From: Gammaproteobacteria bacterium
GTDB taxonomy: Bacteria > Pseudomonadota > Gammaproteobacteria > Arenicellales > Arenicellaceae
Direction: 5' to 3'
Assembly: GCA_013002025.1 (NCBI GenBank)
Contig: JABDKW010000045.1
Span: 1-48,863 of the forward strand
Length of the DNA stretch: 48,863 nt
The notes beneath the pieces were generated by a model. The model saw only the letters and a program-made list of their open reading frames with translations, was not told where the DNA came from and did not search any database. Made by a program: the position numbers and the translations under genes. Within the stretch, counting starts at the first letter, position 1, and every line of letters starts with the position of its first letter. This document shows positions 1 to 7,448 of this stretch, piece after piece.

Positions 1-135
1 GAAACGCAGCGCTGTTGGAACGATGCCGAATTGGCAAAAGAGTTTGCCGATCTGGTCGAGTGGCGCGATCGGCTGGCGGCGCACACTCTTACTTCGTACT
101 CGCAATTCGACCCTGCGCCCAACACAGCAAGATAA
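1..135 (+). CDS. C-terminal end of an unidentified protein (5' end outside window)
   Basis: An open frame runs from the first base to a TAA at 133–135 and encodes the last 44 residues of a protein. The visible part is charged and helical in character, with the stretch EFADLVEWRDRL, and ends in a polar tail. I do not recognise the family from so short a piece. The next gene begins 176 bases downstream behind its own leader, so this looks like the end of a transcription unit. That this frame is real is inferred from its uninterrupted reading and codon use like that of its neighbours. Confidence 0.5.
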   Translation, partial: ETQRCWNDAELAKEFADLVEWRDRLAAHTLTSYSQFDPAPNTAR

Positions 136-311
136 AAAGTTGATAAATAGGGGTTAAATGCTGAAATATATATTAAACAAGAAGAGTGGCCCCCGGCTAG
201 GCTGGTTTCCAAGACTGCGCAATACGTTGCACGCTCATGACGAGCGTGTTTACACCAGCAGTGCAGGGCTCCCGGGTGCATTATTTAACCTTAACCACAG
301 GAGAATCAACT

Positions 312-614
312 ATGACTTACTATTCTGTTTTAGCCGTGACTCCGACTAGTGAAGAATGGATTCCTGACTATATCGGCGCCGCCACCGCGATTGTTGCAAA
401 GCATGGTGGTAAATATCTGGCCCGTACTGGCAGCCATGAGCGTTTGGAAGGCGAGGGTGAGGATGCCGGGTTACGCGTTATCATTGAATGGCCATCAAAA
501 GAGGCCGCAGTCAATTTTATGAATGACCCAGGCTATGTGCCTCATTTAGAGGCAAGAACGGCGGGCTCAAACAGCCTGCATTTTCTCATCGAAGGGAAAG
601 ACGACCTTGCCTGA
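312..614 (+). CDS. DUF1330 family protein
   Basis: This encodes a 100-residue soluble protein of the DUF1330 family, a ferredoxin-like alpha/beta barrel fold related to dimeric EthD/ABM proteins. Visible landmarks are an N-terminal YYSVLAVTP strand, the KHGGKYLARTG segment, and the VIIEWPSKEAAVNFMNDPGY segment typical of the family. I chose the ATG at 312 because CAGGAG lies just upstream; an in-frame start at 237 would add a poorly conserved 25-residue extension. The leader holds a hairpin at 230–248 (arms CACGCTC and GAGCGTG), which may be an attenuator or only a stable leader structure. The substrate of this family is generally unknown. Confidence 0.85.
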   Translation: MTYYSVLAVTPTSEEWIPDYIGAATAIVAKHGGKYLARTGSHERLEGEGEDAGLRVIIEWPSKEAAVNFMNDPGYVPHLEARTAGSNSLHFLIEGKDDLA

Positions 615-709
615 TTGGCATTTCAGCTTTTAAAGGTGGGGCACCAGCATGGTCGATTTTGGAAAATATCAAACTAAATATGCAAGTGGCCGAGAAGGAC
701 AATGCTGAT

Positions 710-921
710 ATGGAAAAATTGCCCGATGACGTGCGCCTGACCCGAAAGACGCCTGAGTTTGACGAGATAACTGTTCCCAAAGGCCTGTTAAAAGCACATC
801 AAACTAAAGCAGGTGTGTTAGGCAAGCCGGCGAATTTGGCTGGGTGCGCGAGCCGCGAACTGAGGATGGGGTCCAGCATATTGATGTCTGGATTCGATTA
901 AAGGAGCAGGCGGATTTTTGA
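710..921 (+). pseudogene. Chimeric remnant: 5' end of a DUF1971 gene joined to the 3' end of another gene
   Basis: The ATG at 710, preceded by GAGAAGGA, opens a frame whose first 36 or so residues (LPDDVRLTRKTPEFDE, then LLKAHQTKAGV) match the start of DUF1971 proteins, small cupin-like proteins often annotated as tellurite-resistance related. The match stops abruptly near 820, where the family would continue with a WG…LEG…Y core. From about 830 a different frame reads sensibly (GEFGWVREPRTEDGVQHIDV, then WIRLK) to a TGA at 919–921. This suggests a deletion that fused two genes out of frame. The in-frame continuation of the first part ends at 901 and looks like nonsense. Neither half would be functional. 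Confidence 0.55.
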
Positions 922-959
922 GGTCCTGTTGTGCAAATATATGACTTAAGGAGACGAAC

Positions 960-1331
960 ATGAAACTGGGTTGCTTTTCAATTAGTTTGGCGGTTAAAGA
1001 CCTGAAAAAATCACAGGCGTTTTACGAAAAATTGGGCTTTCGGGTTTACGCTGGCGAGGCAGCGCATGGTTTTCTAATTCTGAAGAATGGCGCTACCAAT
1101 ATTGGGCTTTTTCAGGGCATGTTTGAGAAGAATATTCTGACCTTTAACCCCGGCTGGAATCAGGACGCCGAGAAGATAGATGCCTTTACTGATGTGCGTC
1201 AGCTGCATGAGTGGGTGCAGTCGCAGGGCATAGAAATAGCGGATCATGCGATTGCAGGTGAGCAAGGCCCGGCTAGCTTCTCGATGCTCGACCCGGACGG
1301 CAATCCGATTCTGATCGATCAGCACGTGTGA
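960..1331 (+). CDS. VOC family (glyoxalase/bleomycin-resistance fold) protein
   Basis: This encodes a 123-residue single-domain VOC protein with two beta-alpha-beta-beta-beta modules. The first begins [20 protein letters not shown] and the second ends in [17 protein letters not shown]. Family members bind a divalent metal and act as lyases, dioxygenases or antibiotic-binding proteins; the substrate cannot be read from the sequence. The ATG at 960 has a strong AAGGAG seven bases upstream. The gene lies 38 bases after the chimeric remnant. The 161 bases after its stop hold no convincing gene. The family call is secure, the function open. Confidence 0.9.
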   Translation: MKLGCFSISLAVKDLKKSQAFYEKLGFRVYAGEAAHGFLILKNGATNIGLFQGMFEKNILTFNPGWNQDAEKIDAFTDVRQLHEWVQSQGIEIADHAIAGEQGPASFSMLDPDGNPILIDQHV

Positions 1332-1492
1332 GGATAACCCGAAAACGGCAGTAAACTTTGGGATGGCTCGCGACAAGGTGAAACACTTACCGGTCATTTA
1401 CTTCAACGGTGCTGATGATCTATAACGAAAGTTCAATCCGGAACCAAACAGCCGAGTGTCGCCCGTGAGGCGAGCGTAATCACTTACAAGCA

Positions 1493-1900
1493 ATGGCACC
1501 ATTTAAAAGACTGGCCCTGTTTCTAAAGATAATCGCCCCGATTTTCCTGCTGGTCAGTGCTGCGCACCTACTGTTGGGGCCGGGCGCCGATAATCTGTTG
1601 GGTGCAAAAATTCCGGCGCCCGTGTTAGCAGACCCAGTGTTGGACAGCCAGAACCGCTTTTACGGAGTTGTGTTTGGTCTCTATGGCGCGCTGTTTTACC
1701 TGTGTTCTACCAATTTACAAAAATACGCGTCGGTTTTCAGCCTCACACTGCTGTTCTTTTTCGCCGGTGGGCTGGCGCGCCTCGTTTCAATTTTTCAGGT
1801 CGGTATGCCCTCAGGCCTGGTGATTATGCTGTTATTAACCGAATTGCTGCTGCCGGTAATACTGCACCTGTGGCGGCGGCGTGTCGCGGGGCAGGCTTAG
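1493..1900 (+). CDS. DUF4345 integral membrane protein
   Basis: This encodes a 135-residue inner-membrane protein with four predicted helices, at about residues 8–28, 55–72, 76–98 and 102–125. The segment DSQNRFYGVVFGLYGALFYL, the GGLARLVSIFQVG loop and the closing TELLLPVILHLW helix are the conserved core of DUF4345. The function of the family is unknown. The ribosome-binding site before the ATG at 1493 is weak, so the exact start is less sure than the family. It stands alone, with 148 bases separating it from the next gene. Confidence 0.82.
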   Translation: MAPFKRLALFLKIIAPIFLLVSAAHLLLGPGADNLLGAKIPAPVLADPVLDSQNRFYGVVFGLYGALFYLCSTNLQKYASVFSLTLLFFFAGGLARLVSIFQVGMPSGLVIMLLLTELLLPVILHLWRRRVAGQA

Positions 1901-2048
1901 CAAACCCTAGGCAGTGCTGCGGACGCGCTAGGGCGGGCTATGACGAAAATTGCCCAAATTGATTTCGGGGTAAATTTCGTTATGCTGGTCTGTAATGTGA
2001 GAGTGCGCAGGGCAGTTCGCGCGCACCAGACTATCTGAGAGGGTCCAA

Positions 2049-2366
2049 ATGCCACAATATTTGATTACTTATCTGGGCACCCCACAACCGGCAACGCCGG
2101 AAGAGGGGCAGCAACATATGGCGAAGTACCGGGCGTGGTTGAGTTCGCTCGGCGATGCGGCCGTCAGCCCTGCCAACCCGGTCAAAAACGCACGGGTGGT
2201 CGCGCCGGATGGCTCGGTGACCGAAGGCAGTAACACCGGTATGTCTGGCTACACCATTGTTGAAGCCGCTGACGATGCGGCTGCGCTTGAGATTGTGCGA
2301 GCCTGCCCCTTTTTAGAAGTGGGGGGTTCATTGGAGGTGTCTGAGTTAATGCAGATGCCGGGTTAA
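2049..2366 (+). CDS. YciI-like protein
   Basis: This encodes a 105-residue protein resembling the YCII/DGPF family of small ferredoxin-like proteins. It starts PQYLITYLGTPQPATPEEGQ and carries the family-like pieces KYRAWLSSLGDA, a mid-protein VVAPDGSVTEG, GYTIVEAADDAAALEIVRACPFL and a terminal SLEVSELMQM. An AGAGGG motif lies before the ATG at 2049. The biochemical role of such proteins in most bacteria is unknown. The next gene starts 23 bases downstream and may be co-transcribed. Confidence 0.85.
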   Translation: MPQYLITYLGTPQPATPEEGQQHMAKYRAWLSSLGDAAVSPANPVKNARVVAPDGSVTEGSNTGMSGYTIVEAADDAAALEIVRACPFLEVGGSLEVSELMQMPG

Positions 2367-2389
2367 TCAGGGGCAAGCGGGGAACGGTT

Positions 2390-2878
2390 ATGAAATTAAT
2401 TGTGGGGATGATTGTCTGGTCATTGAGCCTTAATGCTCAGGCGGCCGACACGTGTAGCTATTCGGAACTCTGGAGTTTGCCGGCCTGGTTTTCGCCGGGT
2501 CGGTCTCTGGTTCGGCCGCTGGCGGTATCCTGCCGCTTGAATCCGTTTTACCTTAGCGGTGATTTTGATGGTGATGGCCGTCAGGATGTGGCGGTGTTAA
2601 TCAGTAATCACGTTAAGGATAAATACGGCGTCGCCATTGTGCAGCGCGCCAATAATCAGGTCACAATTTTAGGGGCTGGTGTGCCCTATCAAGGTGATGA
2701 TGATTTTCGCTGGCTGGATATTTGGCGAGTCGAATCAAAAACACGCGAGTTGAACGCGCAAAAACAGCCAATACCCAACTATCGTGGCGATGTTCTTTAT
2801 CTGGAAAAGTCTGAGAGTGCCAGCGGTTGGGTAGGTATGGTGGGCGATGACCTGGTTTGGTATCAGGGCGGAGATTAG
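2390..2878 (+). CDS. Exported protein with an FG-GAP/VCBS-like calcium loop
   Basis: This encodes a 162-residue protein with a signal peptide (hydrophobic residues 3–16, likely cleavage after AQA near residue 18). The centre carries GDFDGDGRQDVAVLI, a DxDxDGxxD calcium-binding loop of the kind seen in FG-GAP/VCBS beta-propeller repeats. Only one copy is present, so it is not a full propeller. The C-terminal half is polar and ends in a tryptophan-rich segment. Two cysteines (CSYSELW and SCRLNPF) could form a disulfide in the periplasm. The family is otherwise unrecognised. A terminator overlaps its stop codon. Confidence 0.8.
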   Translation: MKLIVGMIVWSLSLNAQAADTCSYSELWSLPAWFSPGRSLVRPLAVSCRLNPFYLSGDFDGDGRQDVAVLISNHVKDKYGVAIVQRANNQVTILGAGVPYQGDDDFRWLDIWRVESKTRELNAQKQPIPNYRGDVLYLEKSESASGWVGMVGDDLVWYQGGD

Positions 2879-2902
2879 ACATTAGTCTAATTGCTTTTTT
2901 TT
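2874..2902 (+). terminator. Rho-independent terminator
   Basis: Perfect seven-base arms ATTAGAC (2874–2880) and GTCTAAT (2885–2891) with an ATTA loop are followed by TGC and a run of eight T. The stem includes the TAG stop codon of the exported protein gene, so transcription should end immediately after it. Confidence 0.8.
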
Positions 2903-2944
2903 AAAAGATTGCGATAATTATCGAGTATGGTTGAGATACGTTGG

Positions 2945-3023
2945 GCCGTTGAGCTGATTCAGGATCAGAACCAATTCAACGGCATGGGATAGGGGGAGCG
3001 CTGAAAAAGACGTCAGCGCGGGG
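2945..3023 (+). promoter_or_regulatory. Structured leader before the monooxygenase-like gene
   Basis: Three inverted repeats sit in the 130 bases before the next gene. An outer stem GCCGTTGA (2945–2952)/TCAACGGC (2976–2983) encloses an inner stem CTGAT (2954–2958)/ATCAG (2964–2968). A second hairpin, GCGCTGA (2998–3004)/TCAGCGC (3013–3019), follows and leads into GGGGTTTT. The arrangement of a nested fold followed by a terminator-like hairpin resembles an attenuation leader. I do not recognise it as a known riboswitch class, and the ligand, if any, is unknown. Confidence 0.4.
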
Positions 3024-3074
3024 TTTTAGAATGAAGTGCTTGCCGGTCAGCGAGCAAGCAAAGAGGGCAGGAAT

Positions 3075-3395
3075 ATGAGTGGTCGACTTGTGATTGTGGC
3101 GTTCAAGCCCAATGAGGGGATGGAAGACAGGCTGGAGCGGTTAGTGCTCAAGCACGTACCATTATTGCGTGAATTAGAATTGGTTACCGAGCGCGAGCCC
3201 GTCATCATGCGCTGCGAAGACGGCACCGTTGTAGAGGTGTTTGAGTGGGCGTCGCCACAGGCGGTTGAAAAAGCGCACGAGAATGCCGCGGTTCGTTCGT
3301 TGTGGGATCAATACGCCGAGTTGTGTGAATACATCCCCATTGGGCATGTTAAACAGTGCCGGGAAATGTTTGCGGACTTTACACCGCTCAATTAA
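3075..3395 (+). CDS. Antibiotic-biosynthesis-monooxygenase-like dimeric barrel protein
   Basis: This encodes a 106-residue protein with a ferredoxin-like alpha+beta fold: a first strand RLVIVAFKPNEGMEDRLERL, a middle strand with EPVIMRCEDGTVVEVFEWAS, and a helix VEKAHENAAVRSLWDQY. The pattern resembles ABM/DUF1330-type dimeric barrels, but the exact family is uncertain. I chose the ATG at 3075, which has GGGCAGGA nearby, over an in-frame GTG at 3036. The gene converges with fpr, whose stop lies only 8 bases away. A structured leader precedes it. Confidence 0.75.
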   Translation: MSGRLVIVAFKPNEGMEDRLERLVLKHVPLLRELELVTEREPVIMRCEDGTVVEVFEWASPQAVEKAHENAAVRSLWDQYAELCEYIPIGHVKQCREMFADFTPLN

Positions 3396-3403
3396 CGCGC
3401 CGG

Positions 3404-4177
3404 CTAACTCTCGACAAAGGCGCGTTCGATTACGTATTCGCCGATGTCGGAGCGAATGGTTTCGCTAAAGCCCATATCGTCGAGAATTTCGCAAAAGTCT
3501 TTGAGCATGGAGGGGCTGCCACACAACATAAAGCGGTCGTCTTCAACGGTGATTGGCGGCAGGCCGACGGCGGTGGCTAATTCGCCGGATGTGAGTGCTT
3601 CAGTCAAACGCCCCTGGGTGTGGTAATCCTCACGAGTGACGCTCGGGTAGTAAACCAGTTTGCCATTGACCATATCGCCAAAAAATTCATTGTCCGGCAG
3701 GCTGTTGATCACTTCCTGATAGGCCAGCTCCGACACCTCACGCACGCCATGCGCAAGGATGACTTTATCGAAGCGTTCATAAACTTCAGGGTCTTTGATC
3801 ACGCTCAGAAACGGCGCCAGACCGGTGCCTGTTGCGAGCAGATATAGGTGTTTGCCCCGTTTCAGGTTTTCCACCAGCAGAGTGCCGGTGGGTTTGGTGC
3901 TGGCCAGCACTTTGTCGCCCACCTGCAGGTTCTGCAGGCGTGAAGTCAGTGGGCCGTCCTGTACCTTGATACTGAAGAACTCCATATGATCTTCATAGTT
4001 GGCGCTGGCAATGGAGTAGGCGCGCAGCAAAGGTTTACCCTCAACCTTCAGGCCGATCATAATGAACTGACCGTTTTCAAAACGAAAACCGGGGTCGCGG
4101 GTGGTGGTGAAGCTAAACAGAGTGTCGTTCCAGTGATGAACCGATAACACTTCTTCTTCGCGAATATTTGCTGCCAT
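3404..4177 (-). CDS. fpr: Ferredoxin/flavodoxin--NADP+ reductase
   Basis: This 257-residue flavoenzyme passes electrons between NADPH and ferredoxin or flavodoxin in the cytoplasm. It supplies Fe-S enzymes and oxidative-stress repair. Residues 1–100 form the FAD barrel with the RAYSIAS motif; the C-terminal half is the NADP domain with ATGTGLAPFLSVI and CGSPSMLKD. The closing YVIERAFVES is typical of the pseudomonad-type Fpr, where the aromatic end of plant enzymes is missing. Length fits the family (about 250–260) if the start at 4177 is used; the open frame extends upstream to 4303 without family similarity. It faces away from the moa operon across a 303-base region. Confidence 0.95.
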   Translation of the reverse strand: MAANIREEEVLSVHHWNDTLFSFTTTRDPGFRFENGQFIMIGLKVEGKPLLRAYSIASANYEDHMEFFSIKVQDGPLTSRLQNLQVGDKVLASTKPTGTLLVENLKRGKHLYLLATGTGLAPFLSVIKDPEVYERFDKVILAHGVREVSELAYQEVINSLPDNEFFGDMVNGKLVYYPSVTREDYHTQGRLTEALTSGELATAVGLPPITVEDDRFMLCGSPSMLKDFCEILDDMGFSETIRSDIGEYVIERAFVES

Positions 4178-4320
4178 AAATGTCGGGCCAGTCATTGGCC
4201 TGAGTTGGTGCCGTAGTGAGCGGCTGAAACCGTGAAAACCGGCGCTAGAGTATAGTTTGTAGGGCCGTTTGTAAATGTTTGCGCGGCCCCTTAATAAGAA
4301 CAATTTTGTATATGAGCCTA

Positions 4321-4339
4321 GGCATTTATTATAAATGCC
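4321..4339. promoter_or_regulatory. Perfect palindrome in the fpr–moaC divergent region
   Basis: The 303 bases between fpr and moaC are AT-rich and contain a perfect inverted repeat with arms GGCATTTA (4321–4328) and TAAATGCC (4332–4339) and a three-base centre. A second small hairpin (TGAAAG 4425–4430/CTTTCA 4438–4443) lies nearer moaC. The palindrome could be an operator for either gene or part of a leader. I looked for the conserved molybdenum-cofactor RNA motif and did not find it. Promoters for both directions must lie here, but I cannot place them securely. Confidence 0.4.
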
Positions 4340-4480
4340 AGTTATTTGTATGCTAATGCATAATAATCAAAACTGATATTGCCAGGTCTGATACTGAGCC
4401 TGATGGTGAGTGATTACAGTGCCATGAAAGGCTTGCGCTTTCAGTTGTTTAGGGTAGTTTAATTGCGTAGCATCACGGCT

Positions 4481-4957
4481 ATGACCGAATTTAGCCATTT
4501 AAACAAAGCTGGGCAGGCCAATATGGTCGATGTCACTGATAAAGCCGATACTGAACGACGTGCTGTGGCCGCTGCCAGAGTTTTGCTGAGCGCCGCCGTT
4601 ATGCACAAGATTGAGGCGCAGGACATCGCCAAAGGTGACTTGCTGGCCACTGCTCGAATCGCCGGCATCCAGGGTGCCAAGCAGTGTGCCAACCTGATCC
4701 CGCTGTGCCATCCCTTACCTTTGAGCAAAGTAACCATAGACATTGAGCCCTGCGAGGGCGGCCTGGCCATTACCGCTGAATGCAAAACTACTGGTAAAAC
4801 CGGCGTTGAGATGGAGGCGCTGACCGCGGCGTCGGTTGCGGCCTTGACCATTTACGATATGTGCAAAGCACTGGATAAAGGCATTGTGATTGAGCAAGTA
4901 AGGTTGCTGGAAAAGCATGGCGGCAAGTCTGGTGCCTGGGTGCGCGGCGATGATTAA
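4481..4957 (+). CDS. moaC: Cyclic pyranopterin monophosphate synthase
   Basis: MoaC converts the MoaA product, 3',8-cyclo-GTP, to cyclic pyranopterin monophosphate, completing the first step of molybdenum cofactor synthesis. The 158-residue protein is of usual length and shows the family landmarks: [17 protein letters not shown] near the start, [20 protein letters not shown], the catalytic [13 protein letters not shown] loop, and [20 protein letters not shown]. The ATG at 4481 fits the family N-terminus ([11 protein letters not shown]). A TTG at 4463 has a better-placed AGGG and would add six residues, so the start is open. It heads the moaC-moaD-moaE-moaB-moeA-moaA operon and overlaps moaD by 8 bases. 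Confidence 0.97.
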   Translation: MTEFSHLNKAGQANMVDVTDKADTERRAVAAARVLLSAAVMHKIEAQDIAKGDLLATARIAGIQGAKQCANLIPLCHPLPLSKVTIDIEPCEGGLAITAECKTTGKTGVEMEALTAASVAALTIYDMCKALDKGIVIEQVRLLEKHGGKSGAWVRGDD

Positions 4958-5201
4958 GGCGCGCTTTTTTGCACAACTGGCTGAAGACGCGGGTTGCGAT
5001 ACCCTGGAGCTGGAATTTAAAGCTGGGGTCACTGCGCGCAAATTACTGGATGAACTTGAGCCCAGAATTGCCGCACCCGGTATCGATACCCTGCGCCATG
5101 ATGTGGTGTTGTTGTCGATCAATCAGGTAATGGCAGAGTGGGATGCCGAACTGAGTGACGGTGATGAAGTGGGGTTTTTGCCGCCGTTTTCCGGCGGTTA
5201 A
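4950..5201 (+). CDS. moaD: Molybdopterin synthase small subunit
   Basis: MoaD is the ubiquitin-like sulfur carrier of molybdopterin synthase. Its C-terminal glycine is made a thiocarboxylate and donates sulfur to cyclic pyranopterin monophosphate in complex with MoaE. The 83-residue protein begins [20 protein letters not shown] and ends [14 protein letters not shown], with the required Gly-Gly. The ATG at 4950 lies inside the last codons of moaC, a translational-coupling arrangement. An upstream in-frame start at 4917 would lie deeper in moaC and does not match the family. Confidence 0.96.
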   Translation: MIKARFFAQLAEDAGCDTLELEFKAGVTARKLLDELEPRIAAPGIDTLRHDVVLLSINQVMAEWDAELSDGDEVGFLPPFSGG

Positions 5202-5210
5202 TTCTGGGCC

Positions 5211-5690
5211 ATGAACGTGATACGTATTCAAACTGACGACTTTGATGTCGGGGCGGAATACGATGCGCTGCGCCAACGTGCACTGGGTGCGGGTGCGATT
5301 GTGCAGTTTGTCGGCCTGGTGCGTGATCGCTACCAGGCGGGCGACGCTGAAAAAATTGACTACATTGAACTGCAACACTATGACGGCATGACTCAGCGGT
5401 TGTGTGAAGAAATTGTCGACGACGCACAACAGCGGTTTCCGTTTGTGGCGGCCACCGTGGTGCACCGTGTGGGTCGCCTGAGCGCCGATCAGCAGATCGT
5501 GCTGGTGACGGTGGCCAGCCAACATCGGGGCAACGCCTTTAACGCGGCGCAGTTTATAATGGACTATCTTAAAACCCGCGCTACGCTTTGGAAGAAAGAA
5601 GTTGGCAGCCGCGGAGAACAATGGGTTGGAATGAAGCAATCGGACCGGGCCGCGGCCGCACGTTGGGTTGAGCCGGAACAAATTAACTAA
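5211..5690 (+). CDS. moaE: Molybdopterin synthase catalytic subunit
   Basis: MoaE forms the heterotetramer with MoaD and inserts two sulfurs to make molybdopterin. The 159-residue protein has the family core: AGAIVQFVGLVRD, IELQHYDGMTQRLCEEIVDD, VVHRVGRLSADQQIVLVTVA, HRGNAFNAAQFIMDYLKTRA and the lysine-containing LWKKEVGSRGEQWV, in which the two lysines correspond to the active-site region. It begins 9 bases after moaD and its length is usual. The start at 5211 is the only ATG matching the family N-terminus. Confidence 0.97.
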   Translation: MNVIRIQTDDFDVGAEYDALRQRALGAGAIVQFVGLVRDRYQAGDAEKIDYIELQHYDGMTQRLCEEIVDDAQQRFPFVAATVVHRVGRLSADQQIVLVTVASQHRGNAFNAAQFIMDYLKTRATLWKKEVGSRGEQWVGMKQSDRAAAARWVEPEQIN

Positions 5691-5722
5691 GTGGGCGCAC
5701 TGCGAACCGCTAGAGTCGAGCA

Positions 5723-6238
5723 ATGAGTAAAACTGATAAATTTATAGCCATGAATGTGGCGGTGTTGACGGTATCGGATACACGTACCGTGGATAACGAC
5801 ACGTCCGGTCAATATCTGGTGGAGCAACTTGAGGCTGCCGGGCACGTGGTGGCCAATCGGGCGTTGGTGATGGATGATGTCTATCTGATGCGCGCTCAGG
5901 TTTCGGTGTGGATCGCTGACCCGGCGGTGCACGCGGTGATTACCACCGGCGGCACCGGTTTTACCGGGCGCGACAGCACGCCTGAAGCATTGCAGCCCCT
6001 GTTTGATAAGAATATCGACGGTTTTGGTGAACTGTTCAGGGCGTTGTCATTCGACGACATTGGCACCTCCACCGTGCAGTCCCGCGCGGTGGGTGGCATG
6101 GCTAATCAGACGGTGGTGTTTTGTTTGCCGGGCTCAACCGGTGCCTGTAAAACGGCCTGGGAAGGCATTTTGAGCGAACAGCTTGATTCGCGGCATCGGC
6201 CCTGTAACTTCGTATCTCACACCGCTGCCGGCGAATAA
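5723..6238 (+). CDS. moaB: Molybdenum cofactor biosynthesis protein MoaB (MogA/MoaB family)
   Basis: This 171-residue protein belongs to the MoaB/MogA family, which binds molybdopterin and in many organisms adenylylates it before metal insertion. Visible motifs are NVAVLTVSDTRTVDNDTSGQ, the family's TTGGTGFTGRDSTPEAL loop, and the serine/threonine-rich FCLPGSTGACKTAWEGIL. There is no separate mogA in the window, so MoaB is likely to supply the adenylyltransferase step; that is inference. It lies between moaE (32 bases upstream) and moeA (1 base downstream), clearly within the operon. Confidence 0.94.
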   Translation: MSKTDKFIAMNVAVLTVSDTRTVDNDTSGQYLVEQLEAAGHVVANRALVMDDVYLMRAQVSVWIADPAVHAVITTGGTGFTGRDSTPEALQPLFDKNIDGFGELFRALSFDDIGTSTVQSRAVGGMANQTVVFCLPGSTGACKTAWEGILSEQLDSRHRPCNFVSHTAAGE

Positions 6239-6239
6239 C

Positions 6240-7448
6240 ATGGCGCTTACCGTCGCTGCGGCGCAACAGCAGATTCTCAGCGCCAACACGTGTGTATGTG
6301 AGGCGCAAACCGTGCCGTTGCGAGACGCATTGAATCGGGTGTGCGCGGTCGACGTAAAGTCTGACCTTGATGTGCCCCCGGCCGACAATAGCGCCATGGA
6401 TGGGTTTGCCGTCTGCGCTGCACAGGTGACTGAGGTACCCTGCAACGTGCCGGTGTCACAACGTATCCCGGCCGGGACTGCGCCGGCGCCGCTAGAGACG
6501 GGCACAGCAGCTAGAATATTCACCGGCGGCGAAATGCCGGCCGCTGCTGATGCGGTGATCATTCAGGAGAATTGCAGCTGGGATGATGAGCAAACGGTGA
6601 CCCTTAATAAACAACCGCGGGCCGGCGACAATGTGCGACCACGTGGGCAGGATATACATCGAGGCGCCGTGGTTGCTCAACAAGGGCAAGTTCTGAGCTC
6701 GGTTGACCTAAGTTTGCTGGCCTCAGTCGGCGTGGCAGAGGTAGCCGTGTATCGGCGCTTGCGGGTGGCGATTTTTTCCACTGGCGATGAGTTGGTTGAG
6801 CCCGGTCAGCCATTGGCGGCGGGGCAGATCTATAACTCGAACCGAACGGCCTTGGGCGCCATGTGTGCGGTGTTGGGATATGAGGTAGTGGATTGCGGCA
6901 TTGTTGAAGATACTTTGGAGTCAACCAAGGCAGCCTTAGAAGTCGCCGCCGCATCGGCCGATGTAGTTATCAGCAGCGGTGGTGTGTCAGTAGGTGAGGA
7001 AGATCATGTGCGGCCAGCGGTACAAGCGCTCGGGTCTCTGGATTTGTGGAAGGTGCAAATGAAGCCCGGTAAGCCGGTCGCCTGGGGGCGCATCGGGAAT
7101 TGCGCGTTTTTGGGCTTACCCGGTAACCCGGTGTCCTCGGTGGTGGTGTTTCAGTTGCTGGCTCGGCCATTGCTGGCGGCGCTGCAAGGGCAGGCATGGC
7201 AGTCACCTCAGGCGCTACCAATCGAAGCGGGTTTTGATAAGCCCGAAGTTAGCCGTGAAGAATATATTCGCGCGCGCCTGCAGCTTGATGATAGCGGTCG
7301 CTTACGGGCGCAGTCGTTTAAAAATGCCAGTAGCGGCGTGATGTCGTCACTGGCCTGGGCGGACGGCTTGATTCGCCAGCCCATCGGGCAGGCCATTACC
7401 AAAGGCAAGGCGGTTGAGTATCTGCCGATGCGCGGCGGTGTATTGTGA
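6240..7448 (+). CDS. moeA: Molybdopterin molybdenumtransferase
   Basis: MoeA inserts molybdate into adenylylated molybdopterin to give the active cofactor. At 402 residues it is close to the E. coli length. Motifs include PPADNSAMDGFAV with the conserved MDG, a TGGEMPAAADAVIIQE loop, the MPT-binding fold segment FSTGDELVEPGQPLAAGQIY with NSNRTAL, SSGGVSVGEEDHV, MKPGKPVAWG, and FLGLPGNPVSSVV. I chose the ATG at 6240, one base after the moaB stop, rather than an in-frame TTG at 6183 inside moaB. Its end overlaps moaA by four bases. Confidence 0.97.
   Translation: MALTVAAAQQQILSANTCVCEAQTVPLRDALNRVCAVDVKSDLDVPPADNSAMDGFAVCAAQVTEVPCNVPVSQRIPAGTAPAPLETGTAARIFTGGEMPAAADAVIIQENCSWDDEQTVTLNKQPRAGDNVRPRGQDIHRGAVVAQQGQVLSSVDLSLLASVGVAEVAVYRRLRVAIFSTGDELVEPGQPLAAGQIYNSNRTALGAMCAVLGYEVVDCGIVEDTLESTKAALEVAAASADVVISSGGVSVGEEDHVRPAVQALGSLDLWKVQMKPGKPVAWGRIGNCAFLGLPGNPVSSVVVFQLLARPLLAALQGQAWQSPQALPIEAGFDKPEVSREEYIRARLQLDDSGRLRAQSFKNASSGVMSSLAWADGLIRQPIGQAITKGKAVEYLPMRGGVL

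Noticed and set aside
1360-1423. Short open stretch after the VOC gene (GMARDKVKHLPVIYFNGADD)
   Set aside because: It has no ribosome-binding site, no recognised family and would be about 20 residues long. It could be a remnant but nothing supports that.
4178-4480. Molybdenum cofactor riboswitch before moaC
   Set aside because: The conserved bases of the moco RNA motif are not visible in the leader; only simple hairpins are.
5043-5723. Long minus-strand open frame (226 codons) opposite moaD and moaE
   Set aside because: It lies fully across well-supported molybdopterin synthase genes, has no recognisable family and shows the codon pattern of a shadow frame.
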